From Roseiarcus sp963732155 (lineage in GTDB: Bacteria > Pseudomonadota > Alphaproteobacteria > Rhizobiales > Beijerinckiaceae): DNA of 64,000 nt. A program made the translations under genes and the position numbers. The stretch spans positions 117,517-181,516 of the forward strand of contig CAVSYB010000014.1 in assembly GCA_963732155.1 (NCBI GenBank), written 5' to 3'. Positions 43,444-52,305 of the stretch are shown in pieces; the first letter of the stretch is position 1, and every line of letters starts with the position of its first letter. Under the pieces are notes generated by a model. The model was given only the letters and a program-made list of their open reading frames with translations, was not told the origin of the DNA and searched no databases.

Positions 43444-43665
43444 CTAAACCCTCGCGGGCGGCGGGGCCGTCGATCCGGAGCTGTTCGCCGAGCGCGACGC
43501 GTTGAAGACGTCGGCGAACCGGGCCTGACCGGCGAGCGGGCTGGCGCTGGCGTGGGCGTGCCTGGTCAATCCGGATAATGTCCGCGCCGTCGCAGCGCTG
43601 GCGCTCACGCCTGATGCGGCGTGGGACGCGAGAATCCGACCGACGCCGGGAATTGCAAAACTCAT
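43444..43665 (-). CDS. Possible small protein, Ala/Ser-rich, unknown
   Basis: A 73-residue reading frame starting MSFAIPGVGRILASHAASGV and continuing with Ala, Ser and Arg-rich sequence. A weak AAGGA lies 11 bases upstream of the ATG. No family is recognised. It lies between lgt and the flagellar regulator gene. It may be real, or an accident of high GC content. Confidence 0.3.
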   Translation of the reverse strand: MSFAIPGVGRILASHAASGVSASAATARTLSGLTRHAHASASPLAGQARFADVFNASRSANSSGSTAPPPARV

Positions 43666-44277
43666 CTGGGCCTGGTCCTTATCGAAGAGACGGGAGTCCG
43701 GCGAAGCGCCGCATGATGCAGCGCGACCCTGCCGCGACGGCGCATCGACCCGGACGCCGCCGTCAAGCCGCGATCCGCCGATCCTGATCCGACGCCTGGC
43801 CCGTCGCCGCCAACGCCAAGCCTTGCGACACCATGCCGCCGGAAGCTTGTCTGAAGCTGGTGCCGCCGACTGATGACTCGCGCCGGCGCGAGGCGGATCG
43901 GGCGCAGCCGTCGGTCGAGCCCGGCGGGCGCCGACGCGGAAGGCGGCGCCCAACGGCGCGGTACATTTATCGCGCTGTCCAGCTAATCCTTAACCCAAAA
44001 TTAACCATGCCGAATTTACTAGTTCTTACGTTGAGGCAATGGCAGCAAACAACTCTCTGATTCGCCAGCATTTGGCTTGTTTCCGTTAGATTTGGAGATA
44101 TTACGATCAATATTGCAAAATATCGTCCACCCGGTACGCACAAGAAGCAATGATAGTCAAAAAAGCGTATCGCCTATAACTTAACCGCCGAGATACTATC
44201 AATAAACACCTGTCGAGATCGGTCGATAGGGCGGCAAGCGTGCGTCTATATCTGGATGTTCAAACTGGGGCCTGAAC
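43666..44277. other. Long intergenic region upstream of ftcR
   Basis: This 612-base gap is GC-rich up to about 43960 and then clearly AT-rich (about 43970-44220). The AT-rich part contains a full TTAA-N7-TTAACC box (43990-44006) and another TTAACC (44181-44186), as expected for a promoter controlled by CtrA. Short open stretches on the minus strand (around 43763-43880) are not supported as genes. Confidence 0.5.
43990..44006. promoter_or_regulatory. CtrA-type box upstream of ftcR
   Basis: TTAACCCAAAATTAACC matches TTAA-N7-TTAACC exactly and is followed by AT, completing the extended TTAACCAT half. It lies about 270 bases before the ftcR start, with a second TTAACC half-site at 44181-44186. 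CtrA control of flagellar regulators is well known in alphaproteobacteria. Confidence 0.65.
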
Positions 44278-45132
44278 ATGTTTGTGATAATCGACGAGAG
44301 AACTGTCGTTGCCGGTGGCTATGCGTCGAGCTTCGATCGGGAGGGGATATCGTCGGCGGGAATCGATCCGGCTGAATTTCGCGATTGGATCGGCAAGGTC
44401 AGCGAGACCGACATCCTGGCGATCGAGGCTTTCCTGATCGGCGACTGCCTGCAGCGCGAGGCCTATCCGCGTCTCATCAGGGAGCGCTCCAAAGCGCCGG
44501 TGATCGCTCTCAACGAGCGCCAATCCCTGGACCAGACATTGGAGCTGTTCGCCGCCGGCGTCGACGACGTCTTGCGCAAACCCGTTCATGTGCGCGAGAT
44601 TCTCGCCCGGGTGGGCGCGATCAATCGGCGCAATCAGAGCGAGACCGATCATGAATTCATCGGCGAGATGTGCGTCTATTTCGACGGCCGCGACCCGGAG
44701 ATCAACGGCGAAGTGCTGCCGCTTCCCCGGCGTGAGCGGCGCATCCTGGAATATTTCGTCAACAACAAGGGCCGCCGCATCACCAAGTCGCAGATATTCA
44801 ATTCGATCTATGGCATTTTCGATGAGAACGTCGACGAGAACGTCGTCGAAAGCCATATCAGCAAGCTCCGCAAGAAGCTGAAGCACCGCCTCGGCTTCGA
44901 TCCGATCGAACTCCAAGCGCTACCTTGGCTATTGCCTGGAGAGAATGCCGCCCGCGACGGGTCAGCCGAAAGGGCAAGCGGCCGCGAGCGGACAATGGAT
45001 GGTGTCATGGCCGCAGGGTTGGTGAGGTCATACACGCTTCTTGCGCCGCGCCGATCAGGCGAGTCGTGGCGCAAGGGCGCGCGTTGGCCGGGCGTCCGGG
45101 CCCGGCCCGAAGAAGCGGCGCCCGACGCTTAA
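44278..45132 (+). CDS. ftcR: Flagellar transcriptional regulator FtcR, 3' end frameshifted
   Basis: The first 211 residues match FtcR, an atypical OmpR-type regulator of Rhizobiales flagella: IDERTVVAGGYASSFDREGI, DILAIEAFLIGDC, LELFAAGVDDVLRKPVHVRE and the DNA-binding domain LPLPRRERRILEYFVNNKGR to VESHISKLRKKLKHRLGFDP. After GFDPI the open frame leaves the family sequence and runs to 45132 (284 residues in all). The expected ending, SKRYLGYCLE, is encoded one frame over from 44912 and stops at 45025. One extra base between 44908 and 44911 explains this. The gene is either damaged in its last wing or affected by a sequencing error. The receiver lacks a normal phospho-Asp context, as usual for FtcR. 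Confidence 0.8.
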   Translation: MFVIIDERTVVAGGYASSFDREGISSAGIDPAEFRDWIGKVSETDILAIEAFLIGDCLQREAYPRLIRERSKAPVIALNERQSLDQTLELFAAGVDDVLRKPVHVREILARVGAINRRNQSETDHEFIGEMCVYFDGRDPEINGEVLPLPRRERRILEYFVNNKGRRITKSQIFNSIYGIFDENVDENVVESHISKLRKKLKHRLGFDPIELQALPWLLPGENAARDGSAERASGRERTMDGVMAAGLVRSYTLLAPRRSGESWRKGARWPGVRARPEEAAPDA

Positions 45133-45248
45133 GCAATCGTCAACGCCGGGGGCGTAATTGTCGCGCTGCCGCTGGCCGGCGGCGGGTTGGACGCTCGCCC
45201 GGCCGCTTCATGCGGCAAGGGGCCGGACCGCGACCGGAGCCAATCGCC

Positions 45249-46106
45249 ATGACGACCACCACTTCGACTTACCTGTCGATCATCAACAATCTTCCGGCCA
45301 TGCAGGCGATGACGGCCAAGCAGCCCGCCGTGCAGACGGCCAGCGCCTATTACGCCGCCAATATCGCCAAAGTGACGTCGATCGATGATTTTGTCGGCAA
45401 CTACCGGCTGCTGTCCTACGCGCTGGACGCCTTCGGGCTGGGCGATCAAATCAATTCGACCGCGCTGATCAAGCAGGTTCTCGAAGGCGGAGTCGCCAAC
45501 CCGGACAGCCTCGCGAACACTCTGCCGCAATGGAAGGCTTTCGCGACGGCGTTCAATTTCGCCGCCAATGGCGCCTCGTCGATCTCCACGCCGGCCGCTG
45601 TCGCGGCGACCCGAAGCGACTACGTCGAACAACAATTGGAAAGCAACCAGGGTCAGCAGGACGTCGGCGTGCAACTGGCGATGTATTTCAACCGCGTGGC
45701 GCCCACGGTGACGACCGAGTACGGCATTCTGGCCGACCGGAACCTGCTCGAGGTCGCCGAGACCATCTTCGGTCTCCCCTCGTCGTTCTCGGCGGAAAAC
45801 ATCGATGTTCAAGCCAAGACCCTTTCGCAGCTCCTGCCGCTTTCCGATCTGACGAATCCCAAGACATTGCAACAGCTCACCGAGCGCTTCACGGCCGAGT
45901 ATGACGCGACTTACAACAATCCGCTATCGAGCGCGACGCCGCTGACGGTGACCGGATCCTCGTCGTCGTCCTCCTCGTCGACCTCGGCCGCCGTCACCAT
46001 CTTGAGCGGCATCATCAGTTCGAATGCGTCGACCGGCGTGGGCAACGGCCCGCTGTTCAGCGAATCGCTGTTGCAAAGCCTGCAAAGCTTCAATCTGGGC
46101 GGCTGA
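45249..46106 (+). CDS. DUF1217 (flagellar-cluster) protein
   Basis: A 285-residue protein with DUF1217 features: STYLSIINNLPAMQAMTAKQ, YYAANIAKVTSIDDFVGNYR and LLSYALDAFGLGDQI, then YVEQQLESNQGQQDVGVQLA and TEYGILADRNLLEVAETIFG. Members occur in the flagellar clusters of Rhizobiales and are thought to be flagellar or basal-body associated. The C-terminus has an eight-serine tract (within GSSSSSSSSTSAAV) and disordered sequence. It follows ftcR on the same strand after a gap of about 115-220 bases, supporting a flagellar role. Confidence 0.82.
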   Translation: MTTTTSTYLSIINNLPAMQAMTAKQPAVQTASAYYAANIAKVTSIDDFVGNYRLLSYALDAFGLGDQINSTALIKQVLEGGVANPDSLANTLPQWKAFATAFNFAANGASSISTPAAVAATRSDYVEQQLESNQGQQDVGVQLAMYFNRVAPTVTTEYGILADRNLLEVAETIFGLPSSFSAENIDVQAKTLSQLLPLSDLTNPKTLQQLTERFTAEYDATYNNPLSSATPLTVTGSSSSSSSSTSAAVTILSGIISSNASTGVGNGPLFSESLLQSLQSFNLGG

Positions 46107-46286
46107 AGCCCTTCGCGGCGACGATGCGCCGGCGCGCCTGAAGAGAATGCCGCCGGTCGGCGCCGGCGGTCCAACCTGCGCCCCTCAGAGACATCGCGCG
46201 CGGCCGGGCGCCGCGTAGGCCGCCGATCGCCAGTCTGGCGCAAGCATTCTGGTGTCTCGTCGCCGGGATCGCCGCGCCAAGGTCTG

Positions 46287-48377
46287 GTGGAGAATGTCGA
46301 TGTCCGGACGCTCGCAGCCATGAACCGCCCGGACCCGTCGCAGAGCCCCGCAACCGGCGCGTGGCCCGAAAAGCTTGCTCGCCGCGCCTCGATCGCCAAA
46401 TTGATGGAGGCGCCGATTCTGGGCGCGTTCGACGGACCGGCGACCGCCGATGTGTTCTACAATTGCGGCGCGGCGCTTTGGAATCGCGGCCGGGCGCCGG
46501 AGGCGATCGAGATGCTCGATGCGGCGTTGCGCGCCAGGCCCGACTATCCGGAAGCCCTTTGTCTGGGCGCCTACATCCTGGGCGAGGCGGGGCAAGCGGA
46601 GGCGGCGCTGCGTTTCTACGACCGGGCGCTGCAATCCAAGCCCGATTTCGTGATCGCGCTGTCCAATTCCGGCAAGCTGCTTTTCGATCTTCGGCGCTAC
46701 GATCAGGCGCTCGACGCCTTCGACAAGACGCTGGCGCTGGCGCCGGCGAACGCCGACGCATGGAACAATCGCGCCGGCGCCCTGCGCGAGCTCGGCCGTC
46801 TCGAAGAATCGATCGCCGCCTGCCGCCAGGCCTTGCTTTTGCGCCCGGAGTTCGCCGAAGCGATGATCAATCTCGGCACCGCGCTGATGAAGCTCGACCG
46901 GCATGAGGAGGCGCTGCCGGTCTATGCAAGGGCCAGGACGCTGAGACCGGATCTGGCCGCCGCGCTGTGCGGCGAAGGCCTGACGTTGAGGGAACTCGGC
47001 CGATTCGACGAGGCGCTGGCCGCCTTCGATGCGGCGGCGCGGCTCGGCAGCGTCGACGCCGTCGGCAACCGCGGCTGTCTGCTGCTGACGCTCGGCGAAT
47101 TCGAAAGGGGATGGGAGGACTACGAGAGCCGCTGGCTGGCGGGCAAGTCGCTGAAGGAGGCGCTCGGGGTCAAATTTCCGGAATGGTCCGGCAAGGTCGT
47201 CCGGGGCGAGCGCCTTCTGATCATGAACGACCACGGCCTCGGCGATACGATCCAGTTTTCGCGCTACGCGCCGCTGGCGGCGCGCGCCGGCGTGCAGGTC
47301 ACCTTTCTTTGCCCCGCCAAACTGCACCGCCTGTTCGCCGGCTATGAGGGCGTTCGCCTTGTCGATCAGATCGAAGAATCGGAGGCGTTCGACGCGCAAA
47401 TCGCAGTCAGCAGCTTGCCGCGCGCTTTCGGCGCTCGCATCGAGACGATCCCGGCGGCCGTTCCTTACCTGCGGCCGGAGGAGGCGCTGCGGGCGAAATG
47501 GGCGGCGCGGATCGGACCGCAGGGCTTCAAGATCGGGATCAGCTGGCAAGGCAACCCCCATCCGGAAGCCGATATCGGCCGCTCCATCCCGCTCGCCGCC
47601 TTTGCGCCGCTGGCCGCCGCGCCGAACGTGCGCCTGATCTCGTTGCAAAAAAGCGCCGGCGCGGAGCAACTGGCGAAACTGCCGCCAGGCATGATCGTCG
47701 AGACGCTCGGCGATGATTTCGATGCCGGGCCCCACGCTTTTGTCGACACCGCCGCGGCGATGGCGCATCTCGACCTCATCGTCACCTGCGACACGTCGAT
47801 CGCGCATCTCGCCGGCGCGCTCGGCCGGCCGGTCTGGGTGGCTTTGAAGAAGGTGGCGGAATGGCGATGGCTGCGCGAGCGCGCGGATTCGCCGTGGTAT
47901 CCGACCATGCGATTGTTCCGCCAGCGTGAGCGCGGCGACTGGCGGGAAGTGCTGGCGCGCATCGCCGCGTCCGTCGAACCGCTCACAAGGCCTGACAATT
48001 ATGCGAGCCGCAGGGGGGCGGTCGCCATTCCCGGCGCTGTTGGCAAACTCATCGACAAGATCACGATCCTGGAGATCAAATCCGACAGGATATCGGATGA
48101 AGGCGAGCTGAAGAACATCCGCAACGAACTGGAGCTTCTGAAGGCGCTCCAGCAACACGAAGGCCTGAGCCATCCGCTTCTCGACGACCTGAGGGCAAGC
48201 CTGAAGGCGGCGAATGCGCAGCTGTGGGAAACCGAGGACCGCCTCCGCGTCTGCGACAAGGACGGCGATTTTGGAGCGACGTTCATTGGCCTGGCTCGCG
48301 CCATCTACCAGCTGAATGACCGGCGCGCCGCGCTCAAGCGCGAGATCAGTCGCCTGTTCAACTCGCCGATCGTCTAG
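46287..48377 (+). CDS. TPR / GT9-like glycosyltransferase / DUF6165 fusion protein
   Basis: A 696-residue protein in three parts. Residues about 50-280 are six or so TPR repeats (for example ADVFYNCGAALWNRGRAPEA, AEAMINLGTALMKLDRHEEA). Residues about 300-570 resemble a GT-B glycosyltransferase C-terminal fold as in TPR-linked transferases (LLIMNDHGLGDTIQFSRYAP, FKIGISWQGNPHPEAD, LIVTCDTSIAHLAGALGRPV). Residues about 575-696 resemble DUF6165 (AVGKLIDKITILEIKSDRI and a helical tail). FlmG of Caulobacter, a flagellin glycosyltransferase, combines TPRs with this enzyme domain; the neighbouring flagellar genes favour that reading. Start at 46287 is uncertain; an in-frame ATG at 46320 also fits. 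Confidence 0.75.
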   Translation: MENVDVRTLAAMNRPDPSQSPATGAWPEKLARRASIAKLMEAPILGAFDGPATADVFYNCGAALWNRGRAPEAIEMLDAALRARPDYPEALCLGAYILGEAGQAEAALRFYDRALQSKPDFVIALSNSGKLLFDLRRYDQALDAFDKTLALAPANADAWNNRAGALRELGRLEESIAACRQALLLRPEFAEAMINLGTALMKLDRHEEALPVYARARTLRPDLAAALCGEGLTLRELGRFDEALAAFDAAARLGSVDAVGNRGCLLLTLGEFERGWEDYESRWLAGKSLKEALGVKFPEWSGKVVRGERLLIMNDHGLGDTIQFSRYAPLAARAGVQVTFLCPAKLHRLFAGYEGVRLVDQIEESEAFDAQIAVSSLPRAFGARIETIPAAVPYLRPEEALRAKWAARIGPQGFKIGISWQGNPHPEADIGRSIPLAAFAPLAAAPNVRLISLQKSAGAEQLAKLPPGMIVETLGDDFDAGPHAFVDTAAAMAHLDLIVTCDTSIAHLAGALGRPVWVALKKVAEWRWLRERADSPWYPTMRLFRQRERGDWREVLARIAASVEPLTRPDNYASRRGAVAIPGAVGKLIDKITILEIKSDRISDEGELKNIRNELELLKALQQHEGLSHPLLDDLRASLKAANAQLWETEDRLRVCDKDGDFGATFIGLARAIYQLNDRRAALKREISRLFNSPIV

Positions 48378-48582
48378 GAAAAATCCTACGCCTGAATGCG
48401 CTGCGCCGGGGACCCCTGGCCGCCAGCCGGCGTCCGCGCTCCGGCGAGCGACGCCGCCGCGTCGGCGGCACGGCGCTTCGCCAACTCTTGCAATTGACCG
48501 TCAAAGCGAAGAGACTCGCGCCGGAAAGAGGACGAAGCCGCGCCCGTTGCGTGACCCTTATCCGGCGGCGGGCGGGAGGCCG

Positions 48583-51500
48583 ATGATGGACGAGAAGACC
48601 CGCGCCGAGGCCGCCGATACCTTGAGGGCGATTGCGCTCGCCGACCGCTTCGACCTGACGAAAACGCCGGTGCTGCTGAACGGCGCCCAGGCGGTGGCGC
48701 GCCTGTTGCTCGCCCAGAAGGAGCGCGACCGCCGGGCCGGGTTGAATACCGCAGGATTCGTCACCGGCTATCGCGGCTCGCCGGTCGGCGGGCTCGATCT
48801 GCAATTCGCCCGGCTCACCGACGCGTTCAGGGCGAACGACATTCATTTCGAGCCGGGGCTCAACGAGGAGCTCGCCGCCACCGCCGTCTGGGGCGCGCAG
48901 CAGGCCGAGATGCGCGGCGAAGGGCGCTTCGACGGCGTTTTTTCGCTGTGGTACGGCAAGGGCCCGGGAGTCGACCGCTGCGGCGACGTGTTCCGCCACG
49001 CCAATCTTGCCGGGACCTCGCCGCACGGCGGCGTGCTCGCATTGATGGGCGACGACCATACCGCCGAATCCTCGACCACGGCGCACCAGTCCGAATTCGC
49101 CTTCGTCGACGTCATGATGCCGATCCTGTCGCCGGCCGGCGTGCAGGAGGTGCTCGACTACGGGGCGCTCGGCTGGGCGCTGAGCCGCTACGCGGGCGTC
49201 TGGGTCGGATTGAAATGCATCAAGGACACGATCGAATCGACGGCGGTGGTCGACGGGTCGCTCGATCGCGTCGCCCCGCTCGCCCCACGCGATTTTCCGA
49301 TGCCGCCCGGCGGGCTGAACATCCGCACGCCCGACGGCATCCTCGAGCAGGAGGCGCGCCTGCAGGAGCACAAGCGCGCCGCCGCCGTCGCGTGGATCGC
49401 CGCCAACAAGGTCAACCGCCTGATCGCGACCGGCGGCGTCGCCGCGAAGATCGGCGTCATCACGATCGGCAAGTCCTATCTCGACACGCGGCAGGCGCTC
49501 GACGACCTCGGCATCGACGAGGCGCGCTGCAACGCGCTCGGGCTGCGCCTCTACAAGCTCGGCTGCGCCTGGCCGATCGAGCCGGAGGGCCTGCGCGAAT
49601 TCGCACGCGGCCTTGCATCGATCATCGTCGTCGAGGAAAAGCGCTCGCTGATCGAAGTGCAGGTGCGCGAGGAACTCTACGGCGCGCCGGATCAGCCGGT
49701 CTGCATCGGCAAGAAGGATGAGGCCGGGCGCTGGTTGTTTCCGGTCAAGGGCGCGCTCGATCCCAACGACATCGCCATCGCGATCGGCGAACGGCTGCTG
49801 AAGTTTCATCCGAACGACGAACTCGCCGCGCGCGTCGCCGCCGTCAGACGCTCGCAGGCCGCCCTTGCGCAGATCGGTGAAGTCGCCGTGCGCACGCCGT
49901 ATTTCTGTTCGGGCTGTCCCCACAACAGGTCGACCGTGATCCCGGAGGGCGCGCGCGCCTACGCCGGCATCGGCTGCCATTTCATGGCGCAATATATGGA
50001 TCGCGACACCGACGGCTACACGCAAATGGGCGGCGAAGGCGCCAACTGGATCGGCGAGGCGCATTTTTCCAGACGCCCGCACGTATTCCAGAATCTGGGC
50101 GACGGCACCTACAACCATTCGGGCGCGCTCGCCTTGCGCTGGGCGATCGACGCAAAGGTCAGCATCACCTACAAGATTCTGTTCAACGACGCCGTCGCGA
50201 TGACCGGCGGTCAGCGTCACGAGGGCGGCCTCAGCGTGCCGCAGATCGCCCGCCAGGTCGCCGCCGACGGCGCCAGGCGCGTCGTGGTCGTCGCGGACGA
50301 CCCCGGCAAGTATCCCGCGGGAACCGTCTGGCCGCCCGGTGCGACGTTGCGCCCGCGCGACGAGCTCATCGCGGTTGAAAAGGAGCTGAGCGAGGTCGCC
50401 GGCGCGACGGTGCTCATCTACGACCAGACCTGCGCGGCCGAGAAGCGCCGCCGCCGCAAGCGCGGCGACTATCCCGACCCCGACAAGCGCGTCATCATCA
50501 ACGAACTGGTCTGCGAGGGCTGCGGCGATTGCGGGGTCAAATCCAATTGCGTCGCGGTGCAGCCGCTGGAGACGGAATTCGGCCGCAAGAGGGTGATCGA
50601 CCAGTCGAGCTGCAACAAGGATTTCTCCTGCGCCGACGGGTTCTGCCCGTCCTTCGTCACCGTGCACGGCGCGCGGCCGCGCCGAAGGGTCGCTGAATCG
50701 AGAATCGCGCCGCCAGCGCCCGAGCCGGCCCGGCGCGAGATCGGCGAACGGCCCTATTCGATCATCGTCACGGGCGTCGGCGGCACGGGAGTGGTGACCG
50801 TCGGCGCGATCATCGGCATGGCCGCGCATCTGGAGGGCAAGGGTTGCGGCATGATCGACATGGCGGGGCTCGCGCAGAAGGGCGGGGCGGTGTTCAGCCA
50901 CGTCAAGCTGGCGCGCAGGCCCGAGGACATCCACGCCATTCGCGTAGCGGCCGGCGACGCCGATCTCATTCTCGGCTGCGATCTGGTGGTGTCGGGCGCC
51001 AGGAAAGTGCTCGCCGCCTTGCGCGGCGCGCAAACCGGCTTCGTCGTCAACAGCGCCGAGGTCTATCCCGGCGATTTTACACGCAATCCCGATTATTCGC
51101 TGCCGGCCGAGCGGCTCAAGCGCGCAATTCTCGCGGCGAGCGCCGGCGCGGCGAAATTCGTCGACGCCTCCGCCGCCGCCAACGCGCTGGTCGGCAATGC
51201 GATTGGCGCGAATATGTTCGTGCTCGGCTACGCCTATCAGGCCGGCTATGTCCCGCTTTCGTCGCCGGCGATCCGGCGCGCGATCGCGCTTAACGGCGAG
51301 GCGGTGACGATGAATCTCGCCGCTTTCGACTGGGGCCGCGCGGCCTTCGTCGATCCGTCGGCGATCCAAGCCAATCTCGGCGGCGGCGCCCAGGCGGCGC
51401 CTGCGGGCGAACAAACTCTGGAGACGATCGTCGCGCGCCGCGCCGCGTTCCTCGCCGCCTATCAGAACGCCGCCTACGCCGCGCGCTATGAATCGCTGGT

Positions 51501-52074
51501 CGCCAGGGTCGCCGACGCCGAGGCAAGGCGCGCGCCAAAGGCGAGCGGCCTCGCTGCGACGGTGGCGCGCAATCTGTTCAAACTAATGGCCTACAAGGAC
51601 GAGTACGAGGTCGCTCGGCTCTATAGCGAAGGCTCGTTCCAGCGCCAGGTCGCGCAAGCCTTCGAAGGCGACCTGCGCTTCGAGTTTCATCTCGCCCCGC
51701 CGCTGCTCGCCGCCAGGGATCCTGTGACGGGCGAGGCGAGAAAGAGGCGCTACGGGCCCTGGATGATGGGGGCGTTTCGCGCGCTGGCGGCGATGCGGTT
51801 TCTGCGCGGCACTCGCTTGGACTTGTTCGGCTATTCCGCCGACCGGCGCCAGGAGCGCGCGCTGGTGGCCGAATACGAGGCCGGGTGCGCGGAATGGATC
51901 GCCGGCCTGACGCCGGTCAATCATGCGACCGCCCTGGCCCTCGCCGCCCTCCCTGAGAAAATTCGCGGCTACGGTCACGTCAAGGCGCGCCATCTGGCGG
52001 CCGTCGAGCCCGAGCGACGGCGGTTGCTCGATTCTTGGCGCGCGCCGCCCGCGCAGATGCGCGCGGCCGAGTGA
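48583..52074 (+). CDS. Indolepyruvate ferredoxin oxidoreductase family protein (fused alpha-gamma)
   Basis: A 1163-residue single-chain enzyme. GGGAGG at 48574-48579 precedes two ATGs; the second, 48586, has the better spacing. The N-terminal domain shows NTAGFVTGYRGSPVGGLDLQ and SLWYGKGPGVDRCGDVFRHA. TPP-binding features lie in the middle (YAGIGCHFMAQYMDRDTDGY, then MGGEGANWIGEA). A Cys cluster typical of the fused alphaproteobacterial type occurs in NELVCEGCGDCGVKSNC and CSGCPHNRS. The C-terminal gamma domain starts at IIVTGVGGTGVVTVGAIIGM. It oxidatively decarboxylates aryl pyruvates with CoA, passing electrons to ferredoxin. It stands alone. Confidence 0.92.
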   Translation: MMDEKTRAEAADTLRAIALADRFDLTKTPVLLNGAQAVARLLLAQKERDRRAGLNTAGFVTGYRGSPVGGLDLQFARLTDAFRANDIHFEPGLNEELAATAVWGAQQAEMRGEGRFDGVFSLWYGKGPGVDRCGDVFRHANLAGTSPHGGVLALMGDDHTAESSTTAHQSEFAFVDVMMPILSPAGVQEVLDYGALGWALSRYAGVWVGLKCIKDTIESTAVVDGSLDRVAPLAPRDFPMPPGGLNIRTPDGILEQEARLQEHKRAAAVAWIAANKVNRLIATGGVAAKIGVITIGKSYLDTRQALDDLGIDEARCNALGLRLYKLGCAWPIEPEGLREFARGLASIIVVEEKRSLIEVQVREELYGAPDQPVCIGKKDEAGRWLFPVKGALDPNDIAIAIGERLLKFHPNDELAARVAAVRRSQAALAQIGEVAVRTPYFCSGCPHNRSTVIPEGARAYAGIGCHFMAQYMDRDTDGYTQMGGEGANWIGEAHFSRRPHVFQNLGDGTYNHSGALALRWAIDAKVSITYKILFNDAVAMTGGQRHEGGLSVPQIARQVAADGARRVVVVADDPGKYPAGTVWPPGATLRPRDELIAVEKELSEVAGATVLIYDQTCAAEKRRRRKRGDYPDPDKRVIINELVCEGCGDCGVKSNCVAVQPLETEFGRKRVIDQSSCNKDFSCADGFCPSFVTVHGARPRRRVAESRIAPPAPEPARREIGERPYSIIVTGVGGTGVVTVGAIIGMAAHLEGKGCGMIDMAGLAQKGGAVFSHVKLARRPEDIHAIRVAAGDADLILGCDLVVSGARKVLAALRGAQTGFVVNSAEVYPGDFTRNPDYSLPAERLKRAILAASAGAAKFVDASAAANALVGNAIGANMFVLGYAYQAGYVPLSSPAIRRAIALNGEAVTMNLAAFDWGRAAFVDPSAIQANLGGGAQAAPAGEQTLETIVARRAAFLAAYQNAAYAARYESLVARVADAEARRAPKASGLAATVARNLFKLMAYKDEYEVARLYSEGSFQRQVAQAFEGDLRFEFHLAPPLLAARDPVTGEARKRRYGPWMMGAFRALAAMRFLRGTRLDLFGYSADRRQERALVAEYEAGCAEWIAGLTPVNHATALALAALPEKIRGYGHVKARHLAAVEPERRRLLDSWRAPPAQMRAAE

Positions 52075-52305
52075 GGCCGACCAAAGTCGCGCGCTGCCTT
52101 CCTTCGGCCTGACTGCGAGACGCACTGACGCGCGCCGTGGCGGCGCGAGGATGCGCGGCAATGCCTTTCGCCCACCGCGGAAATCCCGTCTGTTGCCGAA
52201 AATCAGCGCGCCCCGGGCGCCGCCCAAAGCCCTGCTCGGATATTCGCGACGATCCGATCGCGCCGCAACCTGCATGCGATGGCTTCGCGGCGTAAGAAAT
52301 GCGGG

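Noticed and set aside
43833..44060. 75-codon plus-strand frame upstream of ftcR
   Set aside because: Arg/Pro-rich start without ribosome-binding site and it runs across the AT-rich promoter with the CtrA box.
48358..51414. A 1018-codon minus-strand open frame opposite the ferredoxin oxidoreductase
   Set aside because: It has no recognisable motif and lies fully antisense to a gene with clear catalytic and Fe-S motifs.
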